NCBI RefSeq assembly: GCF_017094485.1
Contig: NZ_CP064786.1
Location: forward strand, 1,798,001 to 1,862,000
Source of the DNA: Natranaeroarchaeum sulfidigenes
Lineage (GTDB): Archaea; Halobacteriota; Halobacteria; Halobacteriales; Natronoarchaeaceae
Direction: 5' to 3'
DNA length: 64,000 nucleotides
Shown here: positions 49,624 to 57,623 of the stretch, in pieces
How positions within the stretch are numbered: the stretch's first letter is position 1
Layout of the letters: each line of letters begins with the position of its first letter
Position numbers and translations under genes: made by a program
The notes under the pieces: model-generated
The model's database searches: none
Seen by the model: only the letters and a program-made list of their open reading frames with translations
Told to the model about the DNA's origin: nothing

Positions 49624-50784
49624 ATGAACGTACTCGTTCTCGGCGGCGGCTACGCTGGCGTTGCCCTCACACAGCGGCTCGAAGACCGGCTGCCACGCGA
49701 CGTCGACGTTCGCCTGATCGACGATACCGGCGACCATCTGGTCCAGCAGGAGCTCCATCGGGTGATCCGGAAGCCGAAGCTGGCCGACGAAATCACGATC
49801 CCACTGGAGGAACTCGTCGACCGTGCGGCAGTCGAAACGGCCACAGTTACCGGCATCGACGTTGACGCGAAGAGGGTTGAACTCGACCGCGGGCGGACGA
49901 TCGAATACGATTACGCAGCCGTGGCTCTCGGTGCGGAGACTGCCTACTACGACATTCCCGGCCTCGAAGCGAACAGCTATCCCGTTAAGCGAGTACCGGA
50001 CGCAGAGCGGATCCGGGATCGGTTCCTTGACGTCCTCGACGCCACCGGCGGACGAGTGATCGTCGGTGGGGCAGGCCTTTCCGGGATCCAAGTCGCCGGC
50101 GAGCTCGCCGAGCTGGCCCGAGAGGAAAACGAGACCCTGAACGAGGACCCCGAGATCCAGTTACTGGAGATGCGAGAACGGGTCGCGCCCGGGTTCAGCG
50201 AGTCCTTTTCGGCCGCGATCGCTCGATCCCTCGACGAACAGGGTGTACAGGTGCGGACGGGCGCGACGGTCGCTCGTGTGAGCGACGACGCTATTACGCT
50301 CGCCGACGGGGACACCATCGACTATGACCTGCTCGTCTGGACTGGCGGCCTCCGCGGTCCGGCCGCACTCGACGGAACGCGACCGGAGACAAGGAGTACA
50401 CTCAAGTTCGGCGATGGGACCTTCGTGCTTGGAGATGCCGCACGGGTCGTCGACGACGACGGGGAGGCCGTCCCGGCGAGCGCGCAGGTAGCCGTCCGCG
50501 AGGCAAAACCCGTCGCGGACACCATTGTCCGATCGATCGACCACAGACGGAACGGCGGCGGGCTGTTCGATCCACGCCCCGAGCGGTTCACGTTCGATTC
50601 GCCCGGTTGGGTCGTCAGCGTAGGCGACGATGCAGTCGCACAACTCGGCCCGGCAGTCGTCACTGGGCGCGCTGCCGCGGCGGCAAAAGCGACGGTCGGT
50701 GCGTCGTATCTGTCGACGATTGGGAGAGTTCGGGATGCGGTCAAGCTAGTCGACAGCGAACTGGGCCCGGAGCCGAAACCCTAG
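49624..50784 (+). CDS. FAD-dependent pyridine nucleotide-disulphide oxidoreductase (NDH-2-like)
   Basis: The 386-aa flavoprotein has the N-terminal FAD-binding GxGxxG (NVLVLGGGYAGVALTQRLED), the ATG-like YDYAAVALGAE, the second Rossmann motif (RVIVGGAGLSGIQVAGELAE) for NAD(P)H, and the FAD contact GTFVLGDAARVVDDDGEAVP. It resembles type II NADH dehydrogenases, which pass electrons to quinone at the membrane surface. The C-terminal membrane helix is not clear, so it could be a related soluble reductase. Its 3' end overlaps the convergent membrane-protein gene by 4 bp. Confidence 0.88.
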   Translation: MNVLVLGGGYAGVALTQRLEDRLPRDVDVRLIDDTGDHLVQQELHRVIRKPKLADEITIPLEELVDRAAVETATVTGIDVDAKRVELDRGRTIEYDYAAVALGAETAYYDIPGLEANSYPVKRVPDAERIRDRFLDVLDATGGRVIVGGAGLSGIQVAGELAELAREENETLNEDPEIQLLEMRERVAPGFSESFSAAIARSLDEQGVQVRTGATVARVSDDAITLADGDTIDYDLLVWTGGLRGPAALDGTRPETRSTLKFGDGTFVLGDAARVVDDDGEAVPASAQVAVREAKPVADTIVRSIDHRRNGGGLFDPRPERFTFDSPGWVVSVGDDAVAQLGPAVVTGRAAAAAKATVGASYLSTIGRVRDAVKLVDSELGPEPKP

Positions 50785-51125
50785 CCGGGCACGCCGTAGG
50801 CCCCGAAGCCACCCAGTCCGACCGTCGAAAGGATCACAAGCGTGACGAAGATCGCAATCCAGGCGATCAGCGTAATCAGAATGGCGTCGATCCAGCCGCC
50901 GGGATAGCGGCGATTGATAAGCCAGAGGTACGCGACGAACGCTACCAGCCCACCGATGAATGGGACGATGAACTCCACGATACCCCACAGAATACCGCCG
51001 ATCAACGCCGTGATCAGCGCGTACGAGTAGTCCTCTACGTCGGCGACGACTCTCGCACCGACGTAGATGCCGATACCACCGATCAACAGGCTAACGAGGA
51101 ACGTAACGAGTGATCCGACGACCAT
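50781..51125 (-). CDS. Small four-helix membrane protein (DUF5518-like)
   Basis: The 114-aa protein starts MVVGSLVTFLVSLLIGGIGI and has about four helices rich in Gly and Ile (ALITALIGGILWGIVEFIVP, GGLVAFVAYLWLINRRYPGG, AILITLIAWIAIFVTLVILS). It resembles the small DUF5518-type glycine-zipper membrane proteins of haloarchaea; not verified. It is convergent with the NDH-like gene (4-bp overlap) and divergent from the JAMM gene. Confidence 0.75.
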   Translation of the reverse strand: MVVGSLVTFLVSLLIGGIGIYVGARVVADVEDYSYALITALIGGILWGIVEFIVPFIGGLVAFVAYLWLINRRYPGGWIDAILITLIAWIAIFVTLVILSTVGLGGFGAYGVPG

Positions 51126-51188
51126 ACTGGTAGTTCTATCTCGCACCTGTTAAACATCCGCATATCGAGACCGGCCTGCGTTCCGGAA

Positions 51189-51196
51189 CGTTTAGC
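51189..51196 (+). promoter_or_regulatory. TATA-like box of the JAMM-ribL operon
   Basis: CGTTTAGC lies 25-32 nt ahead of the ATG at 51221, the leaderless distance. Confidence 0.45.
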
Positions 51197-51220
51197 ATCC
51201 ACAGACGGTGAGTACCCAGT

Positions 51221-51745
51221 ATGGGCCTGTTCGATTCCCTGTTCCGGTCGAGCGAAGTCCTCGGGATCGCCCGGGAGACGCTCGAGTTCGCCCTGCAAGC
51301 GTCAGAACAGACACACCCCGACGAGTACATGGGAATGTTGCGGGGGACGGAAGCGCGGGAGGTCGGCCTCGACCGGGACGGGCTCGTCATCACGGACGTC
51401 CTCGTGATCCCCGGCACGGAATCGAACAGCGTTAGTGCGACAGTCAAAACGAACATGATCCCGAACGACAACAAGTCGCTCGGCTCGGTCCACTCCCACC
51501 CGAACGGCGCACTCCGGCCAAGCAAAGCTGATCTGGCGACGTTTACTCGTGGCGATGTCCACATCATTATCGGTGCACCGTACGACTGGGGCGACTGGAA
51601 GGCCTTTGACTCGGACGGCCAGCCGACCGAGCTAAACGTTCTCGATGTCGACCTGCCCGACGACGAGGAGTTCTTCCACTTCGACCAGCACGATATCGAC
51701 GCCGAACTGCGTGAGGACGAGTTCGACCGGGGGCGACGATGGTAA
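51221..51745 (+). CDS. JAMM/MPN-domain metalloprotease
   Basis: The 174-aa protein has the complete zinc protease signature: glutamate 35 in DEYMGML and [14 protein letters not shown] (HxHPxxxxxxSxxD). In haloarchaea JAMM proteins cleave SAMP (ubiquitin-like) conjugates and free the sulphur-carrier forms needed for molybdopterin and thiolated tRNA; Haloferax has two, of which this could be the second. The C-terminal tail is acidic. Its 3' end overlaps ribL by 7 bp, so the two are co-translated. Confidence 0.93.
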   Translation: MGLFDSLFRSSEVLGIARETLEFALQASEQTHPDEYMGMLRGTEAREVGLDRDGLVITDVLVIPGTESNSVSATVKTNMIPNDNKSLGSVHSHPNGALRPSKADLATFTRGDVHIIIGAPYDWGDWKAFDSDGQPTELNVLDVDLPDDEEFFHFDQHDIDAELREDEFDRGRRW

Positions 51746-52173
51746 AAAGAGTTGTCGCACAGGGTACCTTCGATATCCTCCATCCCGGCCACGTTCACTA
51801 CCTCCGGGACGCCGCGGCGATGGGCGACGAGCTCGTCGTTATTGTAGCCCGCGGGGAGAACGTCACCCACAAGCAGCCACCAATCCTGCCGAATTCCCAG
51901 CGCGTCGCGATGATCGAAGCGCTGGAGCCGGTAGACCGGGCGCTTCTGGGACATCCCGACGATATTTTCACACCGATCGAGGACCTCGATCCGGACGTCA
52001 TCGCGCTGGGTCACGACCAGCACCACGACAGTGAGGCGATTCAGGCAGAGCTGGAGCGGCGCGGAATCGACTGTGCGGTCGAACGCGCCTCGGCGCGTGA
52101 GCCGGACTCAGAGGAAGAGTTGCTCTCGACCGGTCTGATTATCGACCGGATTATCGAGCGGCGTGGGCGATAG
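51739..52173 (+). CDS. ribL: FAD synthase (archaeal RibL-type FMN adenylyltransferase)
   Basis: The 144-aa nucleotidyltransferase makes FAD from FMN and ATP (CTP in some archaea). It has [18 protein letters not shown] with the HxGH motif and [20 protein letters not shown], and it ends [13 protein letters not shown] with the ISSTxI-like region. Length equals known archaeal RibL. The overlap with the JAMM gene is stable in haloarchaea from memory. ribH, another flavin gene, lies only 2.8 kb away. Confidence 0.93.
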   Translation: MVKRVVAQGTFDILHPGHVHYLRDAAAMGDELVVIVARGENVTHKQPPILPNSQRVAMIEALEPVDRALLGHPDDIFTPIEDLDPDVIALGHDQHHDSEAIQAELERRGIDCAVERASAREPDSEEELLSTGLIIDRIIERRGR

Positions 52174-52183
52174 AGTGGGTTCT

Positions 52184-52786
52184 TCACCGGTGTTTCGGAT
52201 CCAGATCGTCACGTAGCTCCCGGTACATGATATCGGAACTGAACGCTCGGATACAGTCGACAAGCTCCGACTCATCACCGTAACTGTACACTGCTGCATC
52301 CCAGCGTCTGGCAATCCCCTGGATCATCGCGCTACGAACGCCCTCCTCGTGAACGAAAACCACACGTTCGCGTTCAGCATCATTCAGGTCGGCAAGCACG
52401 GAACCGGCCTCGATACCGACACCGAGATTCTTTCCAACCGCTGGAACAACGAACACGACGACGTTGCTGGCACGGGCGAACTCGATTGTCTGTGTTGCGG
52501 CGTCTAGCTCGTCGAGATCAATTCCTATATCGACCGCCAGAAACGCATTCAGTCCCGGAGCAGTCCGCAATGCTCCCTGTACCTGCCGAAGCGTCGCAAC
52601 GACATCGTCATGATCGTACGTTCCGTCCGTCTCGTCCCACGACTGCAAGAGTCCATTGGCCGTATCGAATTCAACATCATCAGGAACCAGTTCCTCGATG
52701 GAGAAGGATTTGTACGGCCCCATCAGATACACGAGGAACTCGTCGTACGGAACGTCTCCGAGATTCTCGACGATCCGACTACGCAT
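52184..52786 (-). CDS. Haloarchaeal protein (DUF7509-like)
   Basis: The 200-aa protein starts MRSRIVENLGDVPYDEFLVY, has LMGPYKSFSIEELV, then a Rossmann-like core (TIEFARASNVVVFVVPAVGK...GIEAGSVLADL) and ERVVFVHEEGVRSAMIQGIA. From memory it resembles DUF7509, with a nucleoside 2-deoxyribosyltransferase-like look (GPYKSF, GIEAG). The ATG at 52786 gives the family-like start; an in-frame ATG at 52813 is an alternative. It is divergent from the ArsR-type gene. Confidence 0.8.
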   Translation of the reverse strand: MRSRIVENLGDVPYDEFLVYLMGPYKSFSIEELVPDDVEFDTANGLLQSWDETDGTYDHDDVVATLRQVQGALRTAPGLNAFLAVDIGIDLDELDAATQTIEFARASNVVVFVVPAVGKNLGVGIEAGSVLADLNDAERERVVFVHEEGVRSAMIQGIARRWDAAVYSYGDESELVDCIRAFSSDIMYRELRDDLDPKHR

Positions 52787-52882
52787 ATTGCGGACTGAGT
52801 GCGGACAATTCATAAAAGATGGTGTTTTCAGTATATCTTGAGTCAATAACTGTTAAGTCCTCAGAGAAAGAGATTTGAAGTG

Positions 52883-53287
52883 ATGGCAACGAGTGATCCG
52901 ATCGACGAGCGGACTCCACCCGAGGACCCGGAAGAGCTACTCCCCGAGCGGAGCGTGCTGAGCTTTGAGGAGTACCTCGACATGCAGCGAGCGATCGGGA
53001 ACCCCTCGCGCTTTCGGATCCTCTACGCGCTAAAACGCGACGGCGATCTGAGTGCGAGCGAGCTCGAAGCAAGGCTAGGACTCGCGGCAAACAATCTTCA
53101 TTACCACCTTGACGAACTCGTCGATGTCGGGCTGGTACAAAACCGAAAGCAGCGAACTGCCGACAGTGACGGGCTCTACTCGTACTACAGGGCCACCGCA
53201 CTCGGAGGAGCAATCCTCGAACACGGCGTCGAGGAGTTGATGAGGATGGAGTGGGAGTATCGCGACGCCTACGACAGTGATTTCTGA
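52883..53287 (+). CDS. ArsR-type winged-helix transcriptional regulator
   Basis: The 134-aa protein has a central winged helix-turn-helix: MQRAIGNPSRFRILYALKRD, then recognition region GDLSASELEARLGLAANNLH and YHLDELVDVGLVQNRKQRTA. The N-terminal 35 residues are acidic. A GTG one codon upstream is also possible. It is likely a repressor that controls nearby genes, perhaps the divergent DUF7509-like one. Effector unknown; no metal-binding cysteines are visible, so a metal sensor is unlikely. Confidence 0.9.
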   Translation: MATSDPIDERTPPEDPEELLPERSVLSFEEYLDMQRAIGNPSRFRILYALKRDGDLSASELEARLGLAANNLHYHLDELVDVGLVQNRKQRTADSDGLYSYYRATALGGAILEHGVEELMRMEWEYRDAYDSDF

Positions 53288-53374
53288 AGGCAGCTGTCAC
53301 TCGCTGCTAAATGCTCTCTCAGGGCCGACCAATCGAATCAAAACGCGTAGAGCAACTGACGGCCGGCGAAACCG

Positions 53375-54520
53375 CTAGAAGTAGCCTTCAGCGTCGAGTC
53401 GCTCGACCGCTTCCTCGATCCGCTCTTTACTATTCGCGTAGGAGATCCGCGCGTACCCGGGTGTCCCGAATGCGCTCCCGGGGACAGTTGCGACGTGTGC
53501 GTCCTCGATCGCGCCCTCACACCACGCCTGGTCGTCCTCATCAACGGGGACCATCATGTAGAAGGCCCCGTCGGGCACGGCGACATCGACGTCACGTTCG
53601 GCGAGCAGGTCGACCAGGAACTCGCGGCGCTCGGCAAACGCCTCGACCATCTCGGCAACGGCGTCGTCAGTGTTCTCGAGTGCCTCGATCCCGGCGTGCT
53701 GGACGAAGTTGACCGCAGAGGAAACCGAGTGGGAGTGGAGCTTGCCAGCCTGCCCGATCAGCTCCCGGGGGGCGGCGACGTAACCGAGTCGCCAACCTGT
53801 CATCGAGTACGCCTTCGAGAAGCCGTTGATCGTGACCGTTCGGTCTTCCATCCCCTCCAGCGTCCCGAGGCTCGTCTGCTCGACGCCGTAAGTGATCTCC
53901 TTGTAGATCTCATCGGAAATGACGGTAAAGTCGTGTTCGACCGCGAGATCACGGACGCCTTCCAGCGCCGCGTCGGAGTAGACCGCGCCGGTCGGGTTCC
54001 CTGGCGAGTTCAGGACCATGAGTTCGGTCTCGTCCGAGACGGCCTCGGCGAGCTCGTCGAGGGCCGGTTCGAGATCGAAGTCGTACTTCGAGGTGTCGAC
54101 CCGGTTGAGCGAGCCGCCAGCCATCTTCACCATCGCCTCATAGGAGACCCACGCAGGATCGAGCAGGACGACTTCCTGGCCATCCTCGATCAACGCCTGA
54201 ATGGTCTCGTATAGCGCCATCTTCGCGCCGGGCGTCACGATGATATTTTCGGTTCCGTACTGGTCAAGCCCGTCATCGTGGAGCTTCTCGGCGATGGCGT
54301 CTTTGAGTTCGGGAACGCCGTTCGAGGGTGCGTAGCCAGTGTGGCCTGCATCCATCGCGTCTTTGGCCGCCTCGACGATGTTCTCGGGGGTCGGGAAGTC
54401 CGGTTCGCCGACGCTCAGATCGACGACGTCTGCGCCCTCGGCTTCGAGTTTGGACGCGAGGTCGCTGATCGCGAGCGTCGCGCTCGGTTCGACACGTTCG
54501 ACTCTGTCTGCGAAATCCAT
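53375..54520 (-). CDS. Class I pyridoxal-phosphate aminotransferase (aspartate-type)
   Basis: The 381-aa enzyme has the PLP lysine in INGFSKAYSMTGWRLGYV, the NSPGNPTGAVYS loop and ISDEIYKEITYG aspartate strand, and a C-terminal ISYANSKERIEEAV. It resembles archaeal aspartate aminotransferases with broad substrate range; substrate is not certain. Start 54520 (MDFADRVERVEPSATLAISD) matches the family, and the longer frame is out-of-frame-like. It lies 1 bp behind ribH, so both share a transcript. Confidence 0.94.
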   Translation of the reverse strand: MDFADRVERVEPSATLAISDLASKLEAEGADVVDLSVGEPDFPTPENIVEAAKDAMDAGHTGYAPSNGVPELKDAIAEKLHDDGLDQYGTENIIVTPGAKMALYETIQALIEDGQEVVLLDPAWVSYEAMVKMAGGSLNRVDTSKYDFDLEPALDELAEAVSDETELMVLNSPGNPTGAVYSDAALEGVRDLAVEHDFTVISDEIYKEITYGVEQTSLGTLEGMEDRTVTINGFSKAYSMTGWRLGYVAAPRELIGQAGKLHSHSVSSAVNFVQHAGIEALENTDDAVAEMVEAFAERREFLVDLLAERDVDVAVPDGAFYMMVPVDEDDQAWCEGAIEDAHVATVPGSAFGTPGYARISYANSKERIEEAVERLDAEGYF

Positions 54521-54521
54521 A

Positions 54522-54932
54522 TTATAGGTCCTCCAGTTCGGTTGCGAGATCGATCGCGCTTTCGACCGCTCGTGCACCGTAGTCGGTACGCGCTCGGGCC
54601 TCGTCGGCGCTCTGTCCGGGACCGGTAATCCCCATCGCAACGGGCGTATCCCGCTCCAGACTCACCTCGGTGAGCTTCTGGGCCGCCGCGGTGCCGATCA
54701 CGTCGTCGTGATCGGTGTCACCGGTGATAATCGCGCCGACGACGGCGACGGCATCGATATCGTCCCGACGTGCCAGCCGATCCGCAGCCAGCGGCGTATC
54801 GTACGCGCCGGGAACTTCGATCTCAGCAGCGATGTCGACCCCTGCATCCTCGGCGGCCGACCGTGCCGACGCAGCCATCTTCTCGGTGACCGGCGCGTTG
54901 AATGTCGCGACCACCAGACCGAGCGTTACCAT
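54522..54932 (-). CDS. ribH: 6,7-Dimethyl-8-ribityllumazine synthase
   Basis: The 136-aa enzyme makes the riboflavin precursor lumazine. It shows GLVVATFNAPVTEKMAASAR, the substrate loop VPGAYDTPLAADRLARRDDI, and VVGAIITGDTDHDDVIGTAA with the catalytic histidine in DTDHDD. Length is the short archaeal form. It is the first gene of a pair with the aminotransferase. A TATA-like box is at 54954-54961. Confidence 0.95.
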   Translation of the reverse strand: MVTLGLVVATFNAPVTEKMAASARSAAEDAGVDIAAEIEVPGAYDTPLAADRLARRDDIDAVAVVGAIITGDTDHDDVIGTAAAQKLTEVSLERDTPVAMGITGPGQSADEARARTDYGARAVESAIDLATELEDL

Positions 54933-54953
54933 ATGGTGCGGGTAGTTTCGGCT

Positions 54954-54961
54954 CCTAAAAG
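54954..54961 (-). promoter_or_regulatory. TATA-like box of ribH
   Basis: The minus strand reads CTTTTAGG 22-29 nt ahead of the ribH ATG, consistent with a leaderless transcript. No FMN riboswitch-like structure is visible in the short spacer. Confidence 0.45.
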
Positions 54962-55051
54962 AACTACCGTTCCAGTGTCGGATCGTGGGAACGGAGCGCA
55001 CCAGAGAAGCCACCCGAGCAGTTAGTAGTGTGGAACCGAAACAGTGGGACG

Positions 55052-56260
55052 ATGGACGTCGAGGCGCTTCAGGCGTACGTCACCGAGGCACAACAGCGCA
55101 TTGCGTCGACCGACTCACTCTCGAAACGGAACACTCAGCTCCGGCTTGTACAACCGTTCCTGACGACGCTGGGCTGGTCGCTCGACGAAATCGTCGCCGA
55201 GTACGAGGTTCCGGACTATGGTCCGGTCGACTTCGCACTCCTCGTCGAGGACGCGCCCGAGATTTTCGTTCAGACGTGTGCCTGCAGTACGGATCTCTCA
55301 GAACAGGACGCCGAAGCGCTGGGACGGCTTCTACTCGATACTGGCATCGACTGGGGGATCCTCACGAACGGCCGACAGTTCGTCTTTGCCGGTGTCGACG
55401 ACACTGGCGCAGTGGACCGTCGTGGGATTGAACTGGCTGCGTTGCCGGACCGGGTGGATGTCGTCGAACGGTACACCGAGGCGGCGGCGTCACGACGAGC
55501 CGCGCACCGTCAGGAGCGGTTTACTGTCGCGACACGGCAACTGGACAATGACCGCGAGGCGATACATGCGGACCTCACCGAGCGCGTCGTTGCGACGGCT
55601 GGAAAAGATGTCGCCGATACGGTCGACGATGCCGTGGACGAGTTTCTCGATAGCCTGTACGAGACGTTTCGGACGCGCGGCGAGACTGCAACCAGACCGG
55701 CCGTCGCTGATACGGACAGAGGAGAAGCCAGCCACGAGACACGGGAGCATGCTGGCGGAGCACCGGAGACGACTGAGGTCCGGAAACAGCAAGGGGACGA
55801 GCGGCAGATAGAGGGGGCGGATCACGGGCCAGAGCAGGGAGTCAGCAGGGCAGCCACCGATACGATCGACGAACCTGTCACACCGGAAATCGGGGACGAG
55901 TCCGAACAAACACTACTCTCGGATATCGACCACGACGAGCAGTTCGTCGTTCGGTTTTTCGATGATCGAAGCTCAGTCGGCGCTGTTGGACACCGTAACG
56001 CAGCAGCGGCGACTCGACTTGCGATCGAATATTTGCTGGAACAGCGGGCACTCGGAGGCAGTATCACACTGCCCTGGGGACCACACGACGGTCAAATCGT
56101 ACTCGATCACGAACTCGATGGACCCTCGGTAGTACTCCAAAACGGCTGGCAACTGGATACGACACGTTCACTGGCGACTGCGCGGGAGACAATAGAGGCG
56201 CTCGGCAGAAAAGCCGGCTTGCGAACGATGTTTCAGGGGAACTGGTCGACAGACCAGTAG
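55052..56260 (+). CDS. Orphan HsdR-N-like protein, nuclease residues replaced
   Basis: The 402-aa protein has an N-terminal domain resembling type I restriction HsdR_N: NTQLRLVQPFLTTLGWSLDE, then VEYEVPDYG-type EVPDYGPVDFALLVEDAPEI. The usual D...ExK nuclease set should continue as EAK; here it reads FVQTCACST, so the glutamate and lysine are lost (Q74, C76). A helical region and a variable acidic linker (about 210-290) follow, then a beta-rich C-terminal domain (VVLQNGWQLDTTRSLATARE). No helicase, methylase or specificity gene is near. It is probably a binding or regulatory protein. Confidence 0.8.
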   Translation: MDVEALQAYVTEAQQRIASTDSLSKRNTQLRLVQPFLTTLGWSLDEIVAEYEVPDYGPVDFALLVEDAPEIFVQTCACSTDLSEQDAEALGRLLLDTGIDWGILTNGRQFVFAGVDDTGAVDRRGIELAALPDRVDVVERYTEAAASRRAAHRQERFTVATRQLDNDREAIHADLTERVVATAGKDVADTVDDAVDEFLDSLYETFRTRGETATRPAVADTDRGEASHETREHAGGAPETTEVRKQQGDERQIEGADHGPEQGVSRAATDTIDEPVTPEIGDESEQTLLSDIDHDEQFVVRFFDDRSSVGAVGHRNAAAATRLAIEYLLEQRALGGSITLPWGPHDGQIVLDHELDGPSVVLQNGWQLDTTRSLATARETIEALGRKAGLRTMFQGNWSTDQ

Positions 56261-56264
56261 TCGG

Positions 56265-56381
56265 TCACAACGCGCCGAAATACAGCAGTAGCAGCATCGG
56301 AGTCAGCATCAGTATGACCCCAAGAAGTGTTTTGATTCCGACGACCTGTGCCACCTTCAGCGATGCACTAAACGCGCCCAT
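56265..56381 (-). CDS. Putative 38-aa membrane microprotein
   Basis: An ORF below normal annotation length starts with ATG at 56381: MGAFSASLKVAQVVGIKTLL, then a hydrophobic helix, ending YFGAL. It has a Lys-flanked single membrane span with a good Gly-Val-Ile-Leu composition. A TATA-like sequence is 22-29 nt ahead, at leaderless distance. It lies convergent and close to the HsdR-N-like gene. Size makes this uncertain, but helix plus promoter make it better than chance. Confidence 0.5.
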   Translation of the reverse strand: MGAFSASLKVAQVVGIKTLLGVILMLTPMLLLLYFGAL

Positions 56382-56402
56382 ATTTACACATTACAACGAG
56401 TC

Positions 56403-56410
56403 TTTTTATT
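56403..56410 (-). promoter_or_regulatory. TATA-like box of the 38-aa ORF
   Basis: The minus strand reads AATAAAAA 22-29 nt before the ATG at 56381, within an AT-rich patch unusual for this region. Confidence 0.4.
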
Positions 56411-56570
56411 TGTTTTGATATTGAGCAATTTATCTAAATAGGAGATGTATTATTACCCATCGTCTGGTTTTTCAAGCAACCAGGTATCAGGAGGGAGTGT
56501 CAGACATCGGAGCCGGAAATCGACGGGTGACGACGATGGGTATTAGCCACGGGAACCCCTCTCGAAAGGT

Positions 56571-57560
56571 ATGCATATGCTTCTCGACGGGAAGTGGACA
56601 CGAACAGCGTTCAAAGCGACCGACGACTCCGGCGCCTTCCAGCGCCAGAAGACATCGTTTCGTGAGCACGTCTCCGCGAACTCGGATGCGGAGTTCCCTG
56701 CAGAGCAGGGGCGGTACCATCTCTACGTAAGCAAGGCCTGTCCCTGGGCGCATCGAACTCTGATTACGCGGGCGCTCAAGGGACTCGAAGACGTCGTCTC
56801 GGTCGACGTTGTCGACCCGATCCGAATCGTGGACGGGTGGCGATTCAGGCCCGAAAAGGACGACTGCACCCACGATACAGTCAACGGAACAGACTACCTT
56901 CGTGACGTCTACACGGCTGCCGACGACAGCTTTACCGGGCGCGTGACAGTCCCAGTGCTCTGGGACAGAGAGCGCGAAACGATCGTCAACAACGAGTCCG
57001 CCGAAATCATGCGGATGCTCGACACGGCGTTCCACGATCTCGGCGAGCGTGACGTAGATCTGTATCCCGACGGATACCGTGACGAGGTCGACCGTGTGAT
57101 GGAAGCGATCTACGACCCGATCAACAACGGTGTCTACCGCGCCGGGTTCGCCAGATCACAGGAAGCCCACCAGCAGGCCATCGCAGAACTATTCGACGCG
57201 CTCGATCACTGGGACGACGTGCTGGCTGATCAGCGCTACCTCGCTGGCGACGTCCTCACCGAGGCCGATATCGCGATGTTCACAACGCTGGTCCGGTTCG
57301 ACGAAGTGTATCATACCCACTTCAAGTGTAACGTCGCCCGGATCACCGATTACGAGAACCTCTGGGGCTACCTTCGCGAACTCTATCAGCTTCCGGGCGT
57401 CGCCGAGACTGTGAATATGGACCACATCAAACAGCACTACTACGTTACCCACGACGATATCAACCCCACCAGACTCGTACCGGTGGGTCCGGACCCCGAC
57501 TTCGAGGCACCGCACGACCGTGACGAACTGCCAGGTGGCCCGCCGGACGCGCTGCGGTAA
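56571..57560 (+). CDS. Glutathione S-transferase-like protein (Xi class, glutathionyl-hydroquinone reductase-like)
   Basis: The 329-aa protein has the Xi-class active site SKACPWAHRTLITRALKGLE (cysteine 57), the interdomain loop RVTVPVLWDRERETIVNNES, and the helical C-terminal domain (EADIAMFTTLVRFDEVYHTH, CNVARITDYENLWGYLRELY). Such enzymes reduce glutathionyl-hydroquinones in bacteria. Haloarchaea use gamma-glutamylcysteine, so the true thiol partner may differ. ATG at 56571 or two codons later are both possible starts. Confidence 0.92.
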   Translation: MHMLLDGKWTRTAFKATDDSGAFQRQKTSFREHVSANSDAEFPAEQGRYHLYVSKACPWAHRTLITRALKGLEDVVSVDVVDPIRIVDGWRFRPEKDDCTHDTVNGTDYLRDVYTAADDSFTGRVTVPVLWDRERETIVNNESAEIMRMLDTAFHDLGERDVDLYPDGYRDEVDRVMEAIYDPINNGVYRAGFARSQEAHQQAIAELFDALDHWDDVLADQRYLAGDVLTEADIAMFTTLVRFDEVYHTHFKCNVARITDYENLWGYLRELYQLPGVAETVNMDHIKQHYYVTHDDINPTRLVPVGPDPDFEAPHDRDELPGGPPDALR

Positions 57561-57623
57561 GATCAACACGATACGCGTGATACATCCCATACGTTCTTGT
57601 ACGGTAGCGCGGCGAAAGCGCGT

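Noticed and set aside
54933-55051. FMN riboswitch upstream of ribH
   Set aside because: The TATA-like box is at leaderless distance, leaving no room for a leader RNA.
55052-56260. Type I restriction-modification locus
   Set aside because: Only an HsdR-N-like domain is present; the helicase part, methylase and specificity genes are missing and the catalytic residues are lost.
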